Positions 25,801-39,172 of a DNA stretch of 64,000 bases are shown piece by piece. How positions within the stretch are numbered: the first letter of the stretch is position 1; each line of letters opens with the position of its first letter. The stretch lies in contig WHVY01000003.1 of assembly GCA_022266195.1 (NCBI GenBank), forward strand, positions 6,076,001 through 6,140,000. The letters are read 5' to 3'. The translations under genes were made by a program, and so were the position numbers. The notes under the pieces were generated by a model. That model had not been told where the DNA came from. It did not search any database and saw only the letters and a program-made list of their open reading frames with translations. This stretch comes from Tetranychus cinnabarinus (Eukaryota; Arthropoda; Arachnida; Trombidiformes; Tetranychidae).

Positions 25801-28800
25801 TCCATTAGATGAAAATTGTCAACATTTATCGTTTCTCGTTTTCCTTTCATATTCCTTTACAAGTTGCAATAATGATGATTAAGTAGGGAAAACAAAATTC
25901 TGAAAATCAATTGATAATTATGATTATTGTTGGTTCCAACATAAAAAAGCAAAACTTGTAATCAATCCAATGATAAAGCTCTTGACAATTAAGTGAATCA
26001 AAGCCAAACGAGGCAAAGCAAAAGATGAAAATAGTCACCAAAAAATGTTATCATTGTTATTGATAGCAATTTTTGTTGCTCTTTCATTGAAATATCACAA
26101 AAGCTCTTATCAAACCATAAGAAATGGTTTGTTTGCATGTTGGCCCATTAATAATGTTTATTTTTCACATTTAAACTAAATGTTGGTTCATTTATTTTTA
26201 TTTAGCCTTCTTTTTTTTGCTGCTGCTTCTTGTTGCTTTGTTTCTGATAATGATAATGAACTTTTGGCTGAGTAAAAATGTATATGAATGTGTTTAGCAC
26301 TTCTTGCTATTGGTATGTTTGTCAGGTATTCTGGTCTTAACTGGCTAATGGTTCGTGTGTGGCATCAACAAATAATAATTGGTTATTATTATATTATATT
26401 ATCAACATGATAACCTTGATGTTTGCTGAGGCTAAAGTAAACCCTACAGGGTCTTACTCTTTGCTTATCATGTTGGCTCATTTTGCGCTTCTTCCTAACC
26501 TCTCTTTGTTTTTCTCACAAGGCATTAATCTTAATTATTGTTACCTTTGATTAAAATTGTTTTTTGTTTCTGGTTTCATTTTTGTATCTGATTGTAATTT
26601 TTTTTTGTTTCTTGTTCTTTTCTTTCTTTACCCTGGTTCAGTGGGTTCATCTTCAACAACCCGACGACCACCCACTGACATTGCCTTACCTGTTGATTCT
26701 CGGATAAATCGACCGTCCAAACCAATTGATCGGGAGATTGGCTCATCATCTCAATCTTCACCCTCATCTTCATCAACTTCAACCTCCTCCTTTTTACCAT
26801 CATCTCCATCTTTAACATCAAATGACAAAAGTGATGGTATAACTGATACCTTTCAACATCAACACCATCATCAGAATAAAAATAAAGAAAATAGTTTTAT
26901 TAATAACAATAGTAATTTTAATAGCAATCCAAATAGTAATGATAGTAAAAAAGGTCAATCTTCTTCATCTTCTTCTCCTTCACCAGCAGATGATTCTAGA
27001 TTATCATCAAGACCAACTCATGTTCGTCATGGTCATGGTCATAATAGCCGATCAAATTTACCTTCAGGTCATAGTCATTCAACAATTGATCCATCAACAG
27101 CCAATCCTCTATCATCATCTGGTTCAGAAGGAGACAGTCAACTGAATCCTAAAATTAATAATTCATCTTCTGTCCAGTCATCATCATCATCATCTTCAAC
27201 CTTCCCCTTCAATCATGTCTTAACTAAACCACATTCAAGATTCAACCTGCCCTCTCCATCTGAAGATGCACCAAGTAACCTGGATTCAATTGCTAATCCA
27301 TTTGGATCTCGTTCACCTTCTTCATCTTCATCTTCTTCCTCTGAATCTTCACCTTTATATCATTCTCCGTCAAATGTGGCTTCACCTTCATCTGCAGTCC
27401 TTTACGCTCCTAGACAGTCTATTGAAGTTGGTGGACGCTTTTGTCCTCCAACCTTTCGACGAAGTTTAAATTGGAATTATACTTCTCTTGGAGACACTTT
27501 TATTCAAAACTGTCCCGGTGGAGCTGCTGGCCTGGCACGTTGGCATTGCTCTGAAGTGACGGGAACTTGGGTTGTTGGTGGACCCGACATGTTGGAGTGT
27601 CGCTCTTATTGGCTCGACAGTTTATGGGACAAACTTGAGCGAGGCTCACTGTCGGTTGACATATCAACCAACCTGGCCAACATGACCATTGGTAAACCCA
27701 TTTTCAGTCGTGACTTGGAAACCATATCTAACCTAATCCGTCAAATTATACTGCATGCTCGAGAAACCAAGGGATGGGAAATACCTCGATGGCAGCCCAA
27801 TGCATTTCTCGAGGAATTACTTACTTCACTTGTTTATTCAGTTTCAAATCTTTTGAGTCCAGCTCAAGATGAGGCTTGGTTAGATTTGGCTCCAGAGAAA
27901 CGTAAACGAATTGCCTTCAATTTGCTTGATGAACTTGAAAAAAGTGCCCTTCTTTTGGCTGAAAACACCAACCGTGATGGCTATTTCACGGTCAAACGTC
28001 CTAATGTTTGTAAGTATCATTTCAAATCATTTCTCCTCAACCTTTTAAGAAAACCTTTTGCCCCTGCAAATCCATTGCAATCCTCAATTGAAATCCCTTT
28101 ATTCACATTAAATTGACCAGCAAATTGAATTGTTGAATTGGTAAAACTAAAAGAGGAGCTAAAAAATGTGAACTTATCAACAGTAAAGCTTAAAAAGTAT
28201 AAAGCAAAAGGTTTCAAGTCAAGTTGGGCAAGTAAGTAAACAAAGCCCAGTCGATGGAATGAAAACAAAATTTAAAAATCAATCTTAAACAGCAATTGAA
28301 GTTGAACAATTCATTGAAATTGATGCACAAGAAGAGAGGAAAATAGGAAAAAGTAAAGAGGAAGAAGAAGAAGAAGAAGGAGAAAAATAAGTAAAAAAAT
28401 GTGAAAAGTACACCCAACCCATTTTAAACTCATTGATGCATTTTGAGAAGTTGATTGAAGACAAAAAATTAACCTTATCACTGACAGAGAGCATGGAAAA
28501 ATGATGAATAAATATAAATGAATAGTAAACAATTTGCATTGTAAAATGAGAGTAAAAAAGGTTTTGGTAAACAAGAGGCAAACTTAACCCAACTATGACA
28601 ATTTGAAATGTGCTAAGTTGAACAACTAATGAAATGAACAAATGAATTGTAATTATGATGATTACCCAAATGTATCTATTGGATAGGCGGAGTGGAGCCA
28701 AAGTGTTCACCAAACGACGGAAAGTCGTAAAAATAGAGAAACAAAAATATTCATTGATTTAATTTAGACTCATTCTTCTCTCATTCCTCCTCCTTCTTCC

Positions 28801-31800
28801 TCCTAATGATGAACATTTTGTTGCTCTTTTACTGTGTCCTAATGCACCTTTACCAGAAGGACAAGCAATTTTTACTGCTGTCGTTGTTACCTCTCAGCCT
28901 ATTGCTTTTTACCTCTATTTGCAGCTATTAACAGTTGAATGACGAGTTTAAAAGTCAAGCTTCTGTTGGTTCATTTTTTCACATGGAAAAGGAAAAAAAT
29001 GGTGATTCAGTGAAGAGAGAGAAGATGAGTGAATGATGAGAGTGACACTCCTTAAATGTAAAAGGTAAATGGCAACCTGACTTGACTTGATTACCATTAT
29101 GACTGTAAAGTTGAATTGAACAAAATATCTCTTTTTACCTAAAATGTACTTTTCTTCATTTGGCTCCCTGATGGTCATGTTGCTAGTAATGATAATCATA
29201 ATGAGTATAAAGACAACCTTCTCAATCAAGTTAATGAGCTGGGCTGATTGTAAATAAACATTTGTTAATCATTTGTATTAATAACAGAGGGAAAAAATGT
29301 GCTCCTAATTAGTTTACCTTTTGTTTTCCTTTGAACAATTGAATCTCAAATGGTCTAATTGAACCTCGTCTTACAACCCAAAACCCAATTACAATCAATT
29401 TCAATCTTTTTTTTCGTGTCTTTTCAACTTTTTTTTGTTTCTCTTGCTTCTCTACTCTTGCCCCCCGTCAAAACTCAGTGGTCGCTGTTCATGTTTTGGA
29501 AACTAATGTGCCAATTAACTTACAATTTCCAACCATTGAAGATACCTTTGATACTGAATGGATTCGAATGGAAGATTCACTATTTCTTCCAGCTCAATCA
29601 CTATTACAATACTCCCATCAAGGTAGGTCAAACCACGAAAAAATGTTGAACGTCAAATTTACTTTTTTTGGTTACAAAAAGCAGAAAAAAAAATAAATTA
29701 AATATCAAATGTCTGATGATATTGTAGAGTAAAAAAATAACTACATTGTAATCAATGTAAAATAGCAACAAAATGAGATCTCAATGATCAAGGCAACAAC
29801 AAGAAAGTTAACATAAAAAGGAAGCCCAAAAATTGAAAGGTTACTTCATATCATCCTCTCTTCCCTTTTCTCAGTCTTTTTTCTCTTCATCTTCATCTTC
29901 TTCTCTCTCTCTCTATTATATAAAAATTTATTCAGTATAAGGTTATAAATGAAGAAGAGAAAAGTTTGTGAAAAAACGCATCTACGGGGTGGCCCCCTAT
30001 TTCGGCCTTTACCCGCCCTGTCTATCTCATTGAAATTAGCTTTTCTCTTTCTCTATCTTCATCATCATCTTGATCATCTTCTCTTACCTGGAGGCCCTTA
30101 CTACCTTTCTCTAGCCTCTTTCTTGGTTGCAAAGGAAAAGCTTAAAATACCAATTGCAACAAAAAAACTCATCTCTTTGGCTAGTTTTTTATTCTGCACG
30201 ATTACTTGAGACTCAATTTCTTGTTCTCTTCCCGTCTTTTCAGTCAACTCCCTTTCCTCTTATCTTCTCTTTCTTTTTTACCTCGCTCTCTCTCTCTCTC
30301 TCTCTCTTCTAATCAATCTGCTCATTCTCTTGATTCTCTTCATCCATCTTTTTACCATTTCTTTGGGAAAAGAGAGAAGAAAAAACTAGCTCATTTCTTG
30401 GCCAAAAAGGCGTGTGAGTGTGTAGGTCCAATCGACAAAATAGTTAACCAGATTCCTCATTTTCTTGTGGCCTCGCTCAATTCCTCTTTGCCCTTCTACC
30501 AACAACCCTCTGGGTCACGTTAAAACTCATCAGTCCTTGTCTCGGCTCAGTATTTTGTTGTTCTTGTTGTTAGATCTGTGGCTAAAACTGTGGTTGAAGG
30601 TTTCTTGTGATGATGACAAGAAGAAGAGAAAGAAAAGAGGAGAAAAAAGAGAAAAATAAAACTATTTTTTGAGGCTTTTTGCTTGCTTGTTAGAGGCGTT
30701 TTCCTAAGAAAAAAAAGACCAAAAAAGTAAACCAAAAAAATGTTACCTTAAAAAGGCCAATACAGTTTAAAACTTTCTTCCTACTTCGTCATTTCTCTTT
30801 ATTATCTTCTTATTTATCTTCTTAACTTTCCAACAATCTCAATATTAGTCGCTTTAGTAACACGTTCCTTGCCCATTTCTTAAAGTGATGTTCATCTAAA
30901 GACAAACGCCTCTAAAAAGTTTCATTTTTCTTTGTCTTTTCCACTTTTCTCATTCACAATCAACTGAACAATTACAACAAAGAAAAGACCAAATGAAATG
31001 AAACTGACAAAACAACAAACAAGAGCTAGAAACAAAGTTTCTCTGTTTTCCTAAAAATGGTTACATCTAACGCCCTGGATCGTTAGTTGTCGCCATTTCA
31101 CTTTCATTATCCTCACCATCAACCTAATCAGAATCATCTAGTAACTTTGTCCCATTTCAACGGTAAAACAGCAATGAAGCGAAACACAAAAGTTAACTTG
31201 AACAAACTTGCGTGTTTCCCAAAATTAGCTCTTCTCCAATTCAAAGAGTCTCATATTTTCACAATCACCATCATCTTGATCCTCATCTTCCCAACGACAA
31301 AACTAGTTAAACAATATATTTGACGTTTGTCTGTACTATTATTATCATGAAGTAATAATAGCAGTAAAACATAATTCCAATTCTCATTTTTTCTCAGTTG
31401 GTAGGCAAAAAACAATTAACTTGATAATTAGCATTGGCTCAACCTGAATCAAGCTTATCTCTTACTGTAAACCCAACAAAAAAACGTTCAATCGTATAGC
31501 AAACAAAAAGCGTGATTTGCTGCTGTACAGCAAAAGCGGCTTTAAACATTTTCCCGTAGCTCAAGCTTTACCTTCTCCATCATTCGTTGTAGCAAAAAAA
31601 TGTAAACTGCTTGAGGCGAAATAATTTTATTATTTTTATGCTCAAATGTTTCAATAAAAAAAGGTAAATACTAATTCATCTTTAAACACACACACAATAC
31701 TGGTTTTGTTAAAGATCTCAATCCCATTGTCTTTAAACGGTTTCCTTTTTCATGTTGATATCGCGATCATCTTACCTTTTTCTTACCTTATCATGATCAG

Positions 31801-34800
31801 GCTAATAGGCTAATATAAGATGAATGAGAAAGTTATTTTGATGGATTAACTTTAGTTAATTGTCTCGTTTCCTAAATCAATTCAATTTTCGGGTAAAATA
31901 TGGAATTGAAAATTACTACCATTAACTACCAACTTGTGTGTGTGTGTTTACCTTTAATCGTTTACTAATAGTGATAATAATTTTAATGATGTTGATGATG
32001 ATGATGATAAGTAAAATAATATGCATGCACTCGTTACTGTTTACCTTAACCTTGGTTTTGATATTGACTTCTGTACCTTTTCAAGATGAGCAATGAGAAG
32101 AAATAAATTTTTTGTGTTCTCTTCATTTTTATACTTCTAGATATTTATCAATGAAAAAAAATTGATGGGCAAAAGATTGAACATGAAGAGAAGAGAAGAG
32201 GAGAAAAGATAAAAAATTTATCCTCTTTTACCATCTAGAGTTGCATGTACCATGTATGTACAAGGTAGGGTCTACATGGTTGTTGATGGATAAGATTTTA
32301 AGGCCAATTAACGAATTGAAAGTTAATTTGTTGTTCAAGTGAATTACTTGGTTAAACTTTGCCCAAACCTCAATATCTCTTGTTATCCGATTCAAAGTTT
32401 TATTCATTTCTTGCCTCAACTTATTCTGTTATCAACTCATCTTCTGACTACCTTGTCATCAGAAATGATAGAGTAAAAAGAAACAGTTAAAAGAAGAAGA
32501 AGAAAGATGAGGATAATTTTGTTCGCCTTCATTTTTGGGTTTCTTTTTTTTGTACTTAACCATAAACTTCACTTGTTAGCCTTTCTTTTCAGGCTTACTA
32601 TTAGCTCTTCATCTCTATCTAACTATCTAATGAATGATTGACGGCTTGAGACTAACTAATGGCCGTTCAAGTGTTTTTCACTCTTGATGAGGGAGAAGAT
32701 GAACCATCAAGATGATGATGATGATGAATAAAAAAGAGATGCGATTAAATTGAGCATCAACTATCAATTGGTCTGTAACATGTTTTACAAGTGATTCCGG
32801 TCAATCTTTGGGTTCTCTCTCTCTCCTTTCTCTGCCCATCTTATTATTTATCATTTTTGCTACAATGATTCAGTGTAACAGCAGTAACCAAGAAGAAGAA
32901 GAAAAATTGATTCATCTTCTCTCTTCTCTTGAAACCATTAAATTAACCTCAACTTGACTTGTAATTATATTAATAACATCTGATTTTGTTTCATCTCTTC
33001 TTATCCCAGGGTTTGCTAAAGCATCATTCATTGCTTATAATCGAGTTGAAGATCTTCTTAAACCTGGTTCTTCATCTTTACCTTCCTCTTCGCTGGATGT
33101 TAATTCAAGATTGTCCAAACTTCAAAGTTATTCAACTAGCCAATCATCAATAATTAATTCACGGATTATTGGAGCATCCATTGTTCATCCTAGCACATCA
33201 TCTAGCACCAGTTCATCATCAACCTCATCATTACCCTCTCAACCTTCATATGAAACCTCTTTAAGCACACCATTGACTCAACCAATAATTATCGTCTTCC
33301 GTCATCTTCAAGAAGATAATGTATCTTCACCCAAATGTGTTTACTGGTCCCGTGAGTTGTCCGATTGGTTAACCGAGGGTTGCTCCGTGGCGGCCACCAA
33401 TAATACCCACACTGTTTGCCAATGTAACCATTTGAGTTCCTTTGCACTTTTAATGGAAAATCGTTTATCATCTTTATCTTCATCCACTTCATCATACAAT
33501 TTTGACGGTGAAACCTCAACCAATTGGTTACGCTTGGTTGTCATCATTGGATCCGGAATCAGTGCCCTTTGTCTCCTCTTTATCCTCATGATTCTGTACA
33601 CCATCCATGGTGATAACCGTGAAGTCCTTTCCATCCATAAAGACCTTTGTCTAACCCTGCTCATTGTCCAAGTAACCTTTTTCATTGGAATCTTTCAAAC
33701 AGACAATTTACTTCCCTGTATCCTTTCCGCTGGAATCCTTCACTACTTCCTTCTCTCCGCTTTCCTATGGACATTCCTTGAATCCTTCGACCACTTTCTC
33801 AACCTAATAGACGTCTTTGAAACCCTTAAAAGGACTCACCGTCTCTGGTGGTATTACTGTTTAGCCTTTGGTGGACCCGGTCTCGTCACTCTTCTATCCA
33901 TCTTTATCAATCCACACTCTTATGGATCACCAGGCTACTGTTGGCTACGACTTGATGTAACCCTTTGGTTAACCCTGGTTGGACCTTGTATACTTGCCCT
34001 CATTGCTTCCCTTGTATTTATTTGTATCTCTGCATTCATTGTTTGCCACAACAGCGCCATATCAACTGCCTTGAAGGGCAAGGAGCAGCTTAAAGTTGAA
34101 GATATCCGATGTGGACTAAAATGGATTGCATTTTTGCTGCTCTTCCAGTCGGCCAATTGGATTACCTGTTATGCCTATTTAACTAATCAAACTTCAATAC
34201 CATTAGGACTTTCCTTTGCCTGTTTAAATTGTTTACTTGGATTTTATTGTATTTTATTTTGTATCATACGAACCGATTCAGTTCAACATCACAAGATAGC
34301 TCAACATTTACCTTTAATGGATTGGTGTTTTGATGGAAGTGAAAGTGAAACTTCAAACAAAGAAAGTGTCTTTACCGGGTCAAACGGTTTGGCCCATCAT
34401 TCAAGCCTTTACGGACCCAGTCCAGTGATTCCTGTGGTTACCCATGTAACCACCCAAGTATCACCCTATTCAGATGGACAGATACGAACATTTAAATCTT
34501 CTCATGTAATTAACAATACATTGGCACTTTATGAATCAATTGAATCACCTTCACCGCCATTGAATGCTGCAAATGCTTTAAACAATTTACACCAACAATC
34601 AAACAATGTTCACTCTCTTCACCATTCACATCACCATTCAAACATGATTCCAAGCCAGGTAACAACGGGAACCTTGATTGGTAACTCTAATGGTACATCA
34701 ACATTTGTATCTATGTCAAATTCACCCTCATCATCTTCATCTACATCTGCAGCTTCTGCAGCAGTTAAACAGCAAAACCATGTTCATCACAATTACCATC

Positions 34801-35189
34801 AAATTCAACCTCAACAGCAACAACAGCAAAATCATTTAATTGCAACCCATCATCATCACAACAACATGTCACTTGGAGTCTATCAGTCAACAATGCCAGG
34901 TACAACAACAAACAATCTCAATTTAAGCAACTCGCTTGGTGCAGTTACCGGAGGAGGGTCAACAGTCCATCGTAACCATTCATCATTAATGTTGAACAAT
35001 TCACTTGGTCTCTACGAGTCTATTGAGCCAAACTCACCAACAGCCTCACCAACACCTTATCATCACACTTCGCGTAATCAAATTTACCTTGGCCATGGGT
35101 CTCTTAGTCAACATGGAGGACCAAACCATTCAATTGAAACCACAGGAAGAAAACATCGAATGTTGATTCCAACAGATTTTCCAGTGTAA
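19827..35189 (+). CDS. Cirl: Latrophilin / Cirl adhesion GPCR
   Basis: Four coding exons: 19827-20259, 26642-28009, 29479-29622, 33010-35189. All junctions are GT-AG in phase 1 and total 4125 nt (1374 aa plus stop). The ATG at 19827 opens a signal peptide; upstream in-frame codons are not ATG. Domains: rhamnose-binding lectin (about 45-144), long Ser/Asn/His linker (about 146-400), HormR (from C412, RFCPPTFRRSLNW...), GAIN domain, GPS with W..GC...C.CNHLSSF where autocleavage would fall after H789-L790, seven membrane helices (about 823-1070), and a His/Gln/Ser-rich cytoplasmic tail ending DFPV, a possible class II PDZ ligand. The family is a neuronal adhesion and mechanosensory receptor at the plasma membrane. 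Drosophila Cirl has the same lectin-linker-HormR-GAIN-7TM order. A TTTTCAG at 19743-19749 could be the acceptor of a 5'UTR intron. Extra or alternative exons in the 6.4-kb first intron cannot be excluded. Confidence 0.93.
20420..21286 (+). repeat. Dispersed repeat R1, second copy
   Basis: Lies in latrophilin intron 1. Aligns with 4711-5774 over nearly its full length, with an internal deletion of about 180 bp and scattered substitutions. It runs directly into Exoc5 fragment B. Confidence 0.85.
21294..21780 (-). pseudogene. Exoc5 pseudogene fragment B, intron retained
   Basis: Matches about 53804-54320 of the Exoc5 gene in the same orientation: part of exon 4, the exon 4/3 intron and part of exon 3. 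The intron is present but lacks about 32 bp, and the acceptor AG of the parent is changed (minus strand CTACAGGAG became CTACATGAG). The copy is therefore DNA-derived, not a retrocopy. Frame is not maintained. It lies inside latrophilin intron 1, between two R1 copies. Confidence 0.92.
21789..21879 (+). repeat. Dispersed repeat R1, partial third copy
   Basis: About 90 bp from TTTTTCCCTTTTTGTGTCTT to TGAAACTTGTTAAAATGT, matching 5229-5318 and about 20940-21032. It starts within about 10 bp of the end of Exoc5 fragment B. Confidence 0.8.
21880..26641. other. Rest of latrophilin intron 1
   Basis: AT-rich with simple-sequence tracts (for example a CATCAT-rich run at about 23342-23375). No conserved domain was recognised in any frame. 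It ends with a T-rich tract and the acceptor TTCAG at 26637-26641. Confidence 0.7.
28010..29478. other. Latrophilin intron 2
   Basis: Donor GTAAGT at 28010, acceptor ACTCAG at 29473-29478. Contains a GAAGAAG run near 28363. The antisense open frames here are low-complexity and unsupported. Confidence 0.75.
29623..33009. other. Latrophilin intron 3 with simple repeats
   Basis: Donor GTAGGT at 29623, acceptor CCCAG at 33005-33009. Contains a (CT)n run at 30286-30307, short (AC)n and (TG)n runs near 31687 and 31935, and GAT-repeat runs near 31995 and 32711. No gene seen. Confidence 0.75.
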
Positions 35190-38100
35190 ACTACTTGAAC
35201 AAAAAACAACAAGTAATATTATAATAACAACGGGCAGTAAAAGAAACGACAAATGACGATAAAATTAATGAAATGATTGACATTGAAAGTGGTTGGAAGA
35301 GAGTGTAAAGACTGACCACAAATGTAAAGGCACAATTAATTGTTGAATCATTGAATGGATCAGGAAAATAATTAAGTCGCCTCCTATTGTTTACATCTTT
35401 TTTTACCATCGACATCGCCTCTTCCAAAGTTGAGCTTTGAATGCAGCTCACCATAGACCACTCTTGATCATTTTCATTATCGTCTTGACCAGACCTTTTT
35501 TTTATAACCCACTCAAAGTGATGGCTGTGAACAAACTCTACTCTTCTTCAGAGGATCGCCTTTCAAATGATACTTTATGTACAACTTTTTCTTCCTCATC
35601 TTCACCAAGTCAATTTACGCTTCCCTGAACTTGAAACTCTTCTTTTCTTACAAGGTTACAGGGTTAACTCTGAATTAGACATCTTTGTTTGAATTTTTTC
35701 TCTCTTCTTCTTCTTCTCTGTTGTAATATTTATATATATTTCAATTGTTACTTGACAAACGTTTGAAACTCTGAATGGTTAAAAAAAGCAAAGGATTGAT
35801 GGAAAGCAAAGGAAACTTGGTTAAACAAAGTAACCTGCTTTGTACATGTTGCTCTGACTGGAACATAAAGACTCTTTACAATGGTTGTATATGCAGAGAT
35901 TCATGATGAGATTCATGATGAACATAATCACAGTTAACCGAACAGGAAAAACAATTGTTACTCACAGCATACCAAAAGTGTAACAAAACTGTAAATCAAT
36001 TGAAACATTTTTTTCTTTGTTCCTTCTCATGTTTCTTCCTCTTCACCTTTCAACTTGCAACCTGACTGATTACCTGATTGCTGAGGACAGGAAAAAAAAT
36101 ACAAATCTCATCAAAATAATTAATTGTCTTTCCAATTTGCAAAACCATTTTTTTACTCTTCCTTTGTTTACCTGATGAGTTGCAGCAAAAAAAACTGGAT
36201 TAATTGTATTATTACGATTCACTTGATTAACTCTTTGTGTCTTGACAACTTAACAACTCCAGTGTGACTGACTATCATGTTAATGATGAAAATTTTGATT
36301 CAATTTTTTTGTCTTCTTGACTCTTCTCTTAAATCTCTTACTTGTGATTAACAATCTGAATCTTTTTTTTTGTAATGTAAATAGTAAGAGAAAAACAAAT
36401 TGTAAATTGCTAACAATAATAACAGAGCGTCTTTTTATTGATCTCATCAAACAACTAAATTAAATATTATTAATAACAAATTTTGATTTTCTTTTGATTC
36501 CAATCGCGCAAAGAGTTGATAATCTTGTTAATCCATCATGTTTACCTTTTACCTTTTGCTGGATTCAGCTTGGGTTGGGTTGAACAAAATCCTAGGCGAG
36601 ATGAAAAATGAAATTTCATTTTCTGAACAAAAAAGCAAATGATAAAGTGTGATTTAAAACTCACATTTTTAACTTGATTAACATTTCGTGACATTAAAAG
36701 ATAATGTGAATGAAAATGATGGAGATGAGAAGGAAATTGAGTGATGAATAAGATGATAAAAGATTCTTACCTTTCATCTTTTGCTTCATGTTCAGAGAGA
36801 GAAAAAGTTCAGTAAAGAAACAAAAATTTGAGTGAAAACGTGAAAATAATGTGAGAAATGTTTTTTCCTTTTCAAGTCAAGACAAAATTTTGACTCAACC
36901 ATTTTCAGACTTTGGTTGTTGCCATCAATAAAAACAATAAAAAGATTGAAATTATTCATTAGGAAGAAGCCTGAAAAATGATTGAGATTCAAAGAGGAAA
37001 GATCATGAAGTAACAATTTTGATTCTCAAATTGCATGGTTAAGTTATTAGATTTGTGAGAAACGAGTAAAAATATCAAAACAAATGTCTGAGAAATGGTT
37101 CATTGATTGATTCACTTTTAGTCTCCACAGAATCAAATGATTTACTGATTGTTATTGACCATATATTTTCACCGTTCAATCATGTAATTACAAGAAAATT
37201 TTTCAGATTAGTTTCAGTCTTTTTCTGTGTCTTGTACCGATCAATACTTATCGAGTTGTACCTTCAACAGTTGACAGTTGATTGAAATGCCATTGGATGG
37301 GAAAAAAGGAAAGGTTTCAGGTAAATGGGTAAAAAATGGGTGAAATGATGAGATGATTATGAGGGTGAGAGAAGGGAAAATTGATGAAATTGTTTACCAT
37401 TTAATGGTTCAACTTGGTTTACTTTTTTTTCCTACCTTTTACCTTTTCCATTGAGTCTCCACTCTTGTGTAGTTAATTAAATACCATTCATGAGTTTGAG
37501 CCTTTCTTCGTCTCTTGGCTTTTCCACCAAAAAACACGCCAAAATGATGTTGTGTTTAATTTAAAACTGGAGAAAGGCAAGAGAAAAGGTTTAAATTGAA
37601 GAGACAAAAAGAGATTCTGATATACATAAAAATTGAGTTTCTTTTCCTCTCCTGAGATTCTCAGGTTTGTTCCGCTCAACGATTTCTCATCTTTACTCAA
37701 CAATACAAACCTCTTTTTTTAGAGGCTCCTTTCGCCTATGGTTAAACTATCCAATTTTGATATAACCTCTTTTGTTGTTGTTGCTGATGCTGTTGCTGTT
37801 GTTTGTGTTACTGTCACAACCTGTTTCAAGAATGTCTTTGGTTCAGTCAGTTTTTGACTTTGTTAAAGTTGCTCTTGTTTTGTTGATTTTGGCTTCTTTG
37901 GTTTAACTTGAATCTCGTGAGAGTTTTGTCTTTTCATTTTACTTGTTATTCCCATTTCATGATTAAATTGAAACAATTTAACAGTATTGAACTTTATTTG
38001 GTACAACCTGGGAAGAAAAGGATATTATCAAATTTTAACAAAACAATTCAATCAAACCAATTTAATCATGTTTTTTTGTGAAATTCAATCAATAAACGGT

Positions 38101-38262
38101 TGACAAACGAGAAAACTTTTAATGGATATAGTAGCTCCATCTAGAATAGTCATTGCTAACTATGCAAAGCACAGGGTTAGCAAAAGTCTTCCAAATCATA
38201 TATTCACGAATAACTTAAAAGGGAAGTGACCTTGCTTGTACGATCACTTTCGATTTTTTCGA
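35190..38262. other. Latrophilin 3' flank, no further gene
   Basis: About 3.1 kb of AT-rich DNA, part of which must be the latrophilin 3'UTR. AATAAA motifs appear only far downstream (two around 36927-36945), so the true 3' end is uncertain. No coding region supported. Confidence 0.55.
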
Positions 38263-38264
38263 TA

Positions 38265-38561
38265 TTGTAGAGGATGAAAAATAATTCGACATGTGTTTTT
38301 GCTTTTTTTACGCTGGTGCGCGGTTATTGGTATTTAGGCACTTTAAAGTGAGGATATTGCATTGAAATCTATTTAAGTCACTGAAAAGTAATCCACAATT
38401 TTTATTAAGATTTTTCATTTTTCTGCTTTTCATTGTTTTACTTGCTTCTCAGTGACTGCAATTCATTACTATCTTTAATTAAAAGTGCCTAAATATCAAT
38501 AACCGCGTTCAGCGTAAAAAAAAGCAAAAATACGTGTCGAATTATTTTTCGTCCTCTACAA
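38265..38561. mobile_element. Foldback (palindromic) element with TA duplication
   Basis: The 297-bp segment begins TTGTAGAGGATGAAAAATAA and ends with a near reverse complement (TTATTTTTCGTCCTCTACAA), flanked by TA at 38263-38264 and 38562-38563. The arms pair through the GCGCGGTTATTGGTATTTAG / CTAAATATCAATAACCGCG segment and on to about 38391 and 38440, so almost the whole element can fold on itself. No open frame. This fits a non-autonomous Tc1/mariner-type MITE; family assignment is inference. Confidence 0.78.
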
Positions 38562-38628
38562 TACTAGGTCAGACGATCGCTCGCGAAAATCGGAGCGTTA
38601 GTTACAGACTGAATCTATCGTATTTTTC
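38562..38628 (+). repeat. Short dispersed repeat R3, copy 1
   Basis: TACTAGGTCAGACGATCGCT onward matches 41272-41327 at high identity, including AAAATCGGAGCGTTAGT and GAATCTATCGTATTTTT. It abuts the foldback element. Confidence 0.7.
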
Positions 38629-39135
38629 ACTGCGATATTTCTGAAACTCTATTTGCTAAAAGAAACATCTTTCAATTTAATAGATTCTAGTTAGAACTTC
38701 TCACGATCTATAGTCTTGTTTCAAATAATCTGAAAATTCAGAAATTACTGTGATATGATATTGTGATATTATTTTAAGTTCGTTAAAGCATACTTGGCTT
38801 ATGTATTTTGAATTAATTATCGGAGCGTAGTGAAACGAAGTGAAGATTTATACTTCAGTTTAGCTATTTTGAAAATCGTCTTTTTGTTTTCTATAAGTCG
38901 ATGTACAGCCAGAAGGCCGAAAGCCAGCCAGGTTTACGCAGAACTGTAAGTTCCAGAGTTGCATCTTTAGTTTCAACCTACAACGTCACCTAACTTCTCT
39001 GTTTTGATAACTGATGCCAAGAAGTTTGTTTTAAAAGTCCTAAATGCGCAAATATTTGTGTCAGAATGATGAATCTATTTGAGAGTAATAGGAAAGTAAT
39101 GAAAATTAACAAATAACCTTCGATTAAACACTAAA

Positions 39136-39172
39136 GATCAAAGGTTGAATTCCCGACAAATGACCTACGATG
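39136..39172 (+). repeat. Short repeat R4, copy 1
   Basis: GTTGAATTCCCGACAAATGA and its surroundings recur at 39414-39450 with few changes, about 280 bp apart in the same orientation. Weaker similarity extends upstream of both. Confidence 0.6.

Noticed and set aside
28285..28713. 142-codon minus frame in latrophilin intron 2
   Set aside because: Phe/Ser/Ile-rich translation of a GAA/AAT-rich intron with no domain; antisense to a well-supported gene.
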